Of a stretch of 10,495 bases of DNA, positions 6,724 to 10,495 are shown in pieces. The notes beneath the pieces are model-generated. The model was not told the DNA's origin. It did no database searches and saw only the letters and a list, made by a program, of their open reading frames with translations. This stretch comes from Candidatus Kuenenia stuttgartensis (GTDB lineage: Bacteria; Planctomycetota; UBA1135; UBA2386). The first letter of the stretch is position 1. Each line of letters opens with the position of its first letter. The stretch spans positions 1-10,495 of the forward strand of contig CAMAUH010000106.1 in the NCBI GenBank assembly GCA_945861365.1. Direction: 5' to 3'. A program made the translations under genes and the position numbers.

Positions 6724-9079
6724 AGCAACCGTCACCGAGCAACGCAAGGTCGTCTACGACGACGGCGTCGTGCGCGGCTTCGTCTGGGCCAGTGTCGCAT
6801 TCGGCGTGATCGGCCTGCTGGTCGGTCTCGTCATCGCGCTGCAGCTCAGTTTCCCGCAGCTGAACTACTTCTCGTTCCTGAGCTTCGGCCGACTGCGTCC
6901 GTTGCACACCAACGCGGTCATCTTCGCGCTGGTCGGCAACATGATGTTCGCGGGCGTCTACTACAGCACGCAGCGCCTGCTGAAGACGCGCATGGCGTCG
7001 GACCTGCTCAGCAAGGTCCACCTGTACGGCTGGCAGGCGATCATCCTCGGCGCCGCGATCACGCTGCCGCTCGGCATCACGCAGGGCAAGGAGTACTCCG
7101 AGCTCGAGTGGTTCCTCGACATCGGCGTCGTGCTGGTGTGGGTCGCGTTCGCGGTCAACTTCTTCTGGACGCTCGCGATCCGCAACGAGAAGAACCTCTA
7201 CGTCTCCATCTGGTTCTACATCTCGACGGTGCTGACGATCGCCGTGCTCTACATCGTCAACAACCTGTCGCTGCCGGTGACGGGCACGAAGAGCTACGGC
7301 GTGTTCGCCGGCGCGCAGGACGCGCTGACGCAGTGGTGGTACGGCCACAACGCGGTCGCGTTCTTCCTGACGACGCCGATCCTCGGGATCATGTACTACT
7401 TCCTGCCGAAGGCGGCGGATCGGCCGGTGTTCAGCTACCGGCTGTCGATCGTGCACTTCTGGGCGCTGGTGTTCCTCTACATCTGGGCCGGCCCGCACCA
7501 CCTGCTGAACACCGCGCTGCCCGACTGGGCGCAGTCGCTCGGCATGCTGTTCAGCCTGATGCTGTGGGCGCCGTCGTGGGGCGGCATGTTGAACGGCCTG
7601 CTGACGCTGCGCGGCGCGTGGCACAAGGTCCGCATCGACCCGGTGCTGAAGTTCTTCGTCGCCGGCGTGACCTTCTACGGCATGGCGACCTTCGAAGGTC
7701 CGCTGCTGTCGATCAAGTCGGTCAGCGCGCTCGGCCACTACACCGACTGGATCATCGGCCACGTGCACAGCGGTGCGCTCGGTTGGAACGGCTTCATGGC
7801 CGCGGGCATGTTCTATTGGCTCGTGCCCAAGCTGTACGGCATCAAGCTGCACAGCACGAAGCTGGCCGACTACCACTTCTGGCTCGGCACGTTCGGCATC
7901 CTGCTCTACGTGGCGGCGATGTGGGTCAGCGGCATCAGCCAGGGTCTGATGTGGCGCGCCGAGAACGCCGACGGCGGCCTGCAGTACCCGGATTGGGGCG
8001 CGATCATCAACAGCCAGCAGCTGATGTACATCGCCCGCAGCATCGGTGGCGGCCTCTATCTGGTCGGCTGGCTGATGATGGCGTGGAACCTGATCGCCAC
8101 GGCGATCTCGGGTCGTGCCGTCACGGTCGAGACCCAGGTCGCGGTCACGCGCACGCTGGCGGTGTCGGGTGAGATGACCACGAAGCAGCTGCTGTGGAGT
8201 CGCCCGCTCGTGCTGTCGGTGCTGGGCTTGATCGCGGCGACGATGTTCGCGATGCCGAACCTCGGCCTGATGGTGCTCGGGCTCGTGCTGCTGCTCGCGG
8301 TCGTCGCGTTCGCGGGAGCCACGCTCTACCAGACGCTGGGCAAGGGCCGGCACGGCTGGCACGAGGTCATCGAGGGCCGGCCGCTGGTCTTCTCGGCGCT
8401 GACGCTGGTCGCGGTGATCGTCGGCGGCGTCTACGAGCTGCTGCCCGGCCTGGTGACCGAGAAGGTCGTGCCGATGTCGGCGAGCGGCGAAGTGTGCGTG
8501 AAGCCGTACACCGCGCTGGAGATCGCCGGTCGCGACATCTACGTGCGCGAGGGTTGCTACACGTGCCACTCGCAGATGATCCGGCCGTTCCGCAGCGAAC
8601 AGATGCGCTATGGCAGCCCGAGCCGCATCGAGGAGTCGATGTGGGACCACCCGTTCCAGTGGGGCAGCAAGCGCACCGGTCCGGACCTGGCGCGCGTCGG
8701 CTCCAAGTACAACGAGGCGTGGCACTGGGACCACATGAAGGACCCGCGCTACGGCGCCGCCTTCTCGCCCGACTCCAACCTGTCGATCATGCCGGCCTAT
8801 CCGTGGCTGTTCGACGGCAAGCTCGATGCCGCCGTCGCGGCCGACAAGATGCGCGTGCTGAAGAAGCTCGGCACGCCCTACACGGACGCGCAGGTGCAGG
8901 ACGCGGCCGCCGACTACCGCACGCAAGCGGGTGTCGTGGTCGCGAACCTCGCCGCGCAGGGCAAGACCGGCGCCGAGGCCGACAGCGAGATCGTCGCGCT
9001 GATCGCCTACCTGATGCGGCTCGGCCGCAACCTGGAGCCGGCGAACAAGCAGGGCGCGGTCATCGAAGGAGGGAAGTGA
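6716..9079 (+). CDS. ccoNO: cbb3-type cytochrome c oxidase, fused subunits I and II (CcoNO)
   Basis: 787 residues joining catalytic CcoN (about 1-480) to mono-haem CcoO (about 555-787). In CcoN, haem b ligands are His64 (RPLHTN) and one His of GHVH (349, 351), the other binding haem b3. CuB ligands are His211 (WWYGHN), His261 and His262, with cross-linked Tyr255 in the YIWAGPHH block. Residues Tyr241, Ser244, Thr319, Tyr321 and Glu327 match the K-type proton path of the Pseudomonas stutzeri enzyme with an offset of +4 as I recall that numbering. In CcoO, CYTCH (614-618) binds haem c, with SIMPAYPWL (690-698, Met692) as the second ligand. The linker (about 481-555) holds two hydrophobic segments (about 497-515 and 517-536) before the CcoO anchor helix (556-576). 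The enzyme reduces O2 to water with high affinity and pumps protons. It is the heart of the operon, and ccoQ begins one base after its stop. Confidence 0.96.
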   Translation: MHEATVTEQRKVVYDDGVVRGFVWASVAFGVIGLLVGLVIALQLSFPQLNYFSFLSFGRLRPLHTNAVIFALVGNMMFAGVYYSTQRLLKTRMASDLLSKVHLYGWQAIILGAAITLPLGITQGKEYSELEWFLDIGVVLVWVAFAVNFFWTLAIRNEKNLYVSIWFYISTVLTIAVLYIVNNLSLPVTGTKSYGVFAGAQDALTQWWYGHNAVAFFLTTPILGIMYYFLPKAADRPVFSYRLSIVHFWALVFLYIWAGPHHLLNTALPDWAQSLGMLFSLMLWAPSWGGMLNGLLTLRGAWHKVRIDPVLKFFVAGVTFYGMATFEGPLLSIKSVSALGHYTDWIIGHVHSGALGWNGFMAAGMFYWLVPKLYGIKLHSTKLADYHFWLGTFGILLYVAAMWVSGISQGLMWRAENADGGLQYPDWGAIINSQQLMYIARSIGGGLYLVGWLMMAWNLIATAISGRAVTVETQVAVTRTLAVSGEMTTKQLLWSRPLVLSVLGLIAATMFAMPNLGLMVLGLVLLLAVVAFAGATLYQTLGKGRHGWHEVIEGRPLVFSALTLVAVIVGGVYELLPGLVTEKVVPMSASGEVCVKPYTALEIAGRDIYVREGCYTCHSQMIRPFRSEQMRYGSPSRIEESMWDHPFQWGSKRTGPDLARVGSKYNEAWHWDHMKDPRYGAAFSPDSNLSIMPAYPWLFDGKLDAAVAADKMRVLKKLGTPYTDAQVQDAAADYRTQAGVVVANLAAQGKTGAEADSEIVALIAYLMRLGRNLEPANKQGAVIEGGK
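9066..9073 (+). promoter_or_regulatory. ribosome binding site of ccoQ
   Basis: AAGGAGGG, a near-perfect Shine-Dalgarno sequence, ends 7 bases before ATG 9081. This strongly supports the small downstream frame as a real gene. Confidence 0.8.
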
Positions 9080-9080
9080 G

Positions 9081-9272
9081 ATGTTCCGAGAGTTCTTCCA
9101 GACCGGCTTCCTCTTCGACCTGCCGCTGCTGGCGATGGGGATCTTCGTCGCGATCTTCCTGGCCGTGTTGCTGCGCATCTGCCAGCGGACGCGCTTCGCC
9201 GAGTACCGGCGCATGGCCACCCTGCCGTTGCAGGACGACAGCGAGACCCAAGCAAGGAGCAACGAGTCATGA
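9081..9272 (+). CDS. ccoQ: small membrane subunit, CcoQ/FixQ-like
   Basis: 63 residues with a single hydrophobic helix (about 13-33), a basic stretch (RICQRTRFAEYRR) and MATLPLQDD (45-53). The helix, basic stretch and LPLxDD arrangement is the usual CcoQ layout. CcoQ is a one-helix accessory subunit that stabilises the CcoP-CcoNO association. The position between the CcoO part and ccoP is the canonical one, a strong Shine-Dalgarno sequence precedes it, and it overlaps ccoP by ATGA. Small size makes a sequence-only call weaker than for its neighbours. Confidence 0.8.
   Translation: MFREFFQTGFLFDLPLLAMGIFVAIFLAVLLRICQRTRFAEYRRMATLPLQDDSETQARSNES
9254..9259 (+). promoter_or_regulatory. ribosome binding site of ccoP
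   Basis: AAGGAG lies 9 bases before ATG 9269, inside the end of ccoQ. It fixes the ccoP start at the ATGA overlap. Confidence 0.7.
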
Positions 9273-9877
9273 GCACCCCAGCCGACACCCGTGGCCACGC
9301 CTACGACGACATCCAGGAGTTCGACAACCGCCTGCCGAACTGGTGGCTGTGGACCTTCTACGGCGCGTGCATCTTCAGCGTCTTCTATTGGATCCACTTC
9401 CATTCGCTCGGCACCGGCGATCTGCCGGGTGAGGCGTACGTGGTGGAACAGCGGATCGCGGCCGATCGCATCGCGGCCCAGCTCGCGAACAACCCGGTCA
9501 CCGAGGAGATGCTGCTGAAGCTCGCCAAGGAACCGGCCTTCGTCGAAGAGGGCCGCAAGATCTTCGCCGACCCTGGCAAGTGCGCGCTGTGCCACCGGGC
9601 CGACGGTGGGGCGGCCGAGGTCGGCGGTGTGCCGGCGATCGGACCGAACCTGACCGACGACCACTGGATCTACGGCAGCAAGCCGATGGACATCTACACG
9701 ACCATCGCCAAGGGGCGCACGCCCGATCCGGTGCGCAAGACGATGGGCGGCATGCAGTCCTGGGAGATGTATGGCCCGCAGTTCGTGATGCGAGCCACTG
9801 CGTACGTGCTGTCGATCAAGAACAGCAACAGCGTCGGCGGCAAGAAGCCGGAGACGTACGCGATCAAGGAGCAATAA
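9269..9877 (+). CDS. ccoP: cbb3 oxidase subunit III CcoP, short single-haem form
   Basis: 202 residues; membrane-anchored c-type cytochrome that feeds electrons to CcoO/CcoN. The N-terminal FixP_N domain is clear: YDDIQEFDNRLPNWWLWTFY (12-31) followed by one membrane helix (about 26-46). A linker (about 50-90) precedes one cytochrome c domain with CALCH (105-109) and a probable Met ligand in GGMQSW (Met162). PAIGPNLTDDHWIYG (122-136) is the usual CcoP block. Typical CcoP is near 300 residues with two CxxCH motifs. Here only one exists, and the frame ends at TAA 9875-9877 after a short polar tail, with no cytochrome remnant in the 27 bases to the next gene. This looks like a natural short form rather than a recent truncation. 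Confidence 0.93.
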   Translation: MSTPADTRGHAYDDIQEFDNRLPNWWLWTFYGACIFSVFYWIHFHSLGTGDLPGEAYVVEQRIAADRIAAQLANNPVTEEMLLKLAKEPAFVEEGRKIFADPGKCALCHRADGGAAEVGGVPAIGPNLTDDHWIYGSKPMDIYTTIAKGRTPDPVRKTMGGMQSWEMYGPQFVMRATAYVLSIKNSNSVGGKKPETYAIKEQ

Positions 9878-9904
9878 GCGGCTCGCGCGCAGCGTTCCCT
9901 GGCC
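9878..9904 (+). other. short ccoP-ccoG spacer without Shine-Dalgarno
   Basis: 27 bases, the longest gap in the cco operon. No AGGAG-like motif is visible before ATG 9905, unlike ccoS, ccoNO, ccoQ and ccoP. I see no terminator-like hairpin with a T-run, so transcription probably continues into ccoG. Confidence 0.5.
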
Positions 9905-10495
9905 ATGAGCGATCCAGTCGATTCCGCGGGCAGCGATGCCATTGCCAAGCCCGTCGTGCAGAAGGGCCGCGCCGTCGTGCGCCGCCCGGACATCGACACG
10001 CTGTTCAGCATCAATCCGGACGGTTCGCGCAACGCGATCCATCCGGCCGACGTGCGGGGCCGCTTCCAGACGCGCAAGCACCTGCTGTGGTACCTGCTGA
10101 TCGCGGTGTACCTGGCGGTGCCGTGGCTCCGCATCGACGGCCACCCGGCGCTGCTGATCGACATCCAGGCGCGCCACTTCTTCCTGCTCGGCCGCACGTT
10201 CAACGCGCAGGACTTCTGGTACGCGTTCTTCTTCATCACCGGGCTCGGCTTCAGCCTGTTCGTCACAGCTGCGCTGTTCGGGCGCATGTGGTGCGGCTAC
10301 GCGTGTCCGCAGACGGTGTTCCTCGAGGGCGTGTTCCGCCGCATCGAGCGGCTGATCGAAGGGCCGCCGGCCGCGCGGGCGAAGCTCGACAAGGCGCCGT
10401 TCGGCCAGAAGGCGCTGCGGCGCGGCACCAAGCTGGTGGTGTTCTTCGGCATCGCTGCGCTGATCGCCAACAGCTTCCTCGGCTACTTCATGCCG
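9905..10495 (+). CDS. ccoG: cbb3 oxidase accessory protein CcoG/FixG/RdxA, N-terminal part (cut by window end)
   Basis: The first 197 residues, open to the right edge with no stop. Characteristic blocks are INPDGSRNAIHPADVRGRFQ (36-55), a first helix (about 59-76) ending in VPWLRIDG, LLIDIQARHFFLLGRTF (83-99), a second helix (about 104-125), and GRMWCGYACPQTVFLEGVF (126-144) with the conserved Cys130 and Cys134, followed by RRIERLIEG. A third helix starts near 177. The ferredoxin-like [4Fe-4S] Cys clusters lie beyond the window. CcoG is a membrane iron-sulfur protein reported to reduce Cu(II) for use by CcoI during oxidase assembly. ATG 9905 is the only plausible start, because the upstream in-frame codon TAA 9875 closes ccoP in the same frame. 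The position after ccoP is canonical. Confidence 0.95.
   Translation, partial: MSDPVDSAGSDAIAKPVVQKGRAVVRRPDIDTLFSINPDGSRNAIHPADVRGRFQTRKHLLWYLLIAVYLAVPWLRIDGHPALLIDIQARHFFLLGRTFNAQDFWYAFFFITGLGFSLFVTAALFGRMWCGYACPQTVFLEGVFRRIERLIEGPPAARAKLDKAPFGQKALRRGTKLVVFFGIAALIANSFLGYFMP

Noticed and set aside
6680..10177. Very long minus-strand open frame opposite ccoS-ccoG
   Set aside because: Its translation is rich in Arg, His, Asp, Val and Gln with no recognisable domain, and it lies antisense to clearly conserved cco genes. Long antisense frames are expected in G+C-rich coding DNA.

Overview
This is a G+C-rich, almost fully coding stretch of a Gram-negative-type bacterial chromosome. Its core is a cytochrome cbb3 oxidase (cco/fix) assembly and structural operon. 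No stretch above 300 bases lacks a gene, and I saw no tRNA, rRNA, CRISPR array or insertion sequence. The phylum cannot be fixed from the sequence. A fused CcoN-CcoO polypeptide with a short, single-haem CcoP is not the classical proteobacterial layout. It would fit lineages such as Planctomycetota, Myxococcota or Bacteroidota-like cco clusters, and the high G+C argues against Bacteroidota.

Layout. (1) Bases 1-433, plus strand: the C-terminal end of a sigma-54-dependent transcriptional activator (end of the AAA+ domain, then a Fis-type helix-turn-helix). It converges on (2), with only three bases between the two stop codons. (2) Minus strand, 4093 down to 437: three genes in one direction, namely a TauE/SafE-like (DsbD_2-type) membrane protein, an unrecognised multi-pass membrane protein, and a malic enzyme. 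The last two are joined by an ATGA stop/start overlap. (3) Plus strand from about 4097 to the right edge: ccoI (copper P-type ATPase), ccoS, ccoNO (fusion), ccoQ-like, ccoP (one haem) and ccoG (cut by the window end). Junctions are tight: ATGA at ccoI/ccoS and ccoQ/ccoP, an 8-base overlap at ccoS/ccoNO, and 1 base between ccoNO and ccoQ. This points to one transcript.

How they work together. CcoI exports Cu across the inner membrane for the haem-copper centre. CcoS is needed for cofactor insertion. CcoG is a membrane iron-sulfur protein linked to Cu(II) reduction before CcoI. CcoNO, CcoQ and CcoP form the high-affinity terminal oxidase, with electrons passing through the c-type haems of CcoP and CcoO to the haem b / haem b3-CuB site in CcoN. 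The TauE/SafE-like protein is divergent from ccoI and carries HCxCxCGP and a terminal CCH, so a role in metal or thiol handling for the same oxidase is plausible but unproven. The malic enzyme (malate to pyruvate + CO2) and its coupled membrane protein have no evident mechanistic link to the oxidase.

The most notable points are the mono-haem CcoP, the CcoNO linker with two apparent extra membrane segments, the divergent Cys/His-containing CcoS, the NGE-for-TGE change in CcoI, and the very small divergent start region between ccoI and the TauE/SafE-like gene.
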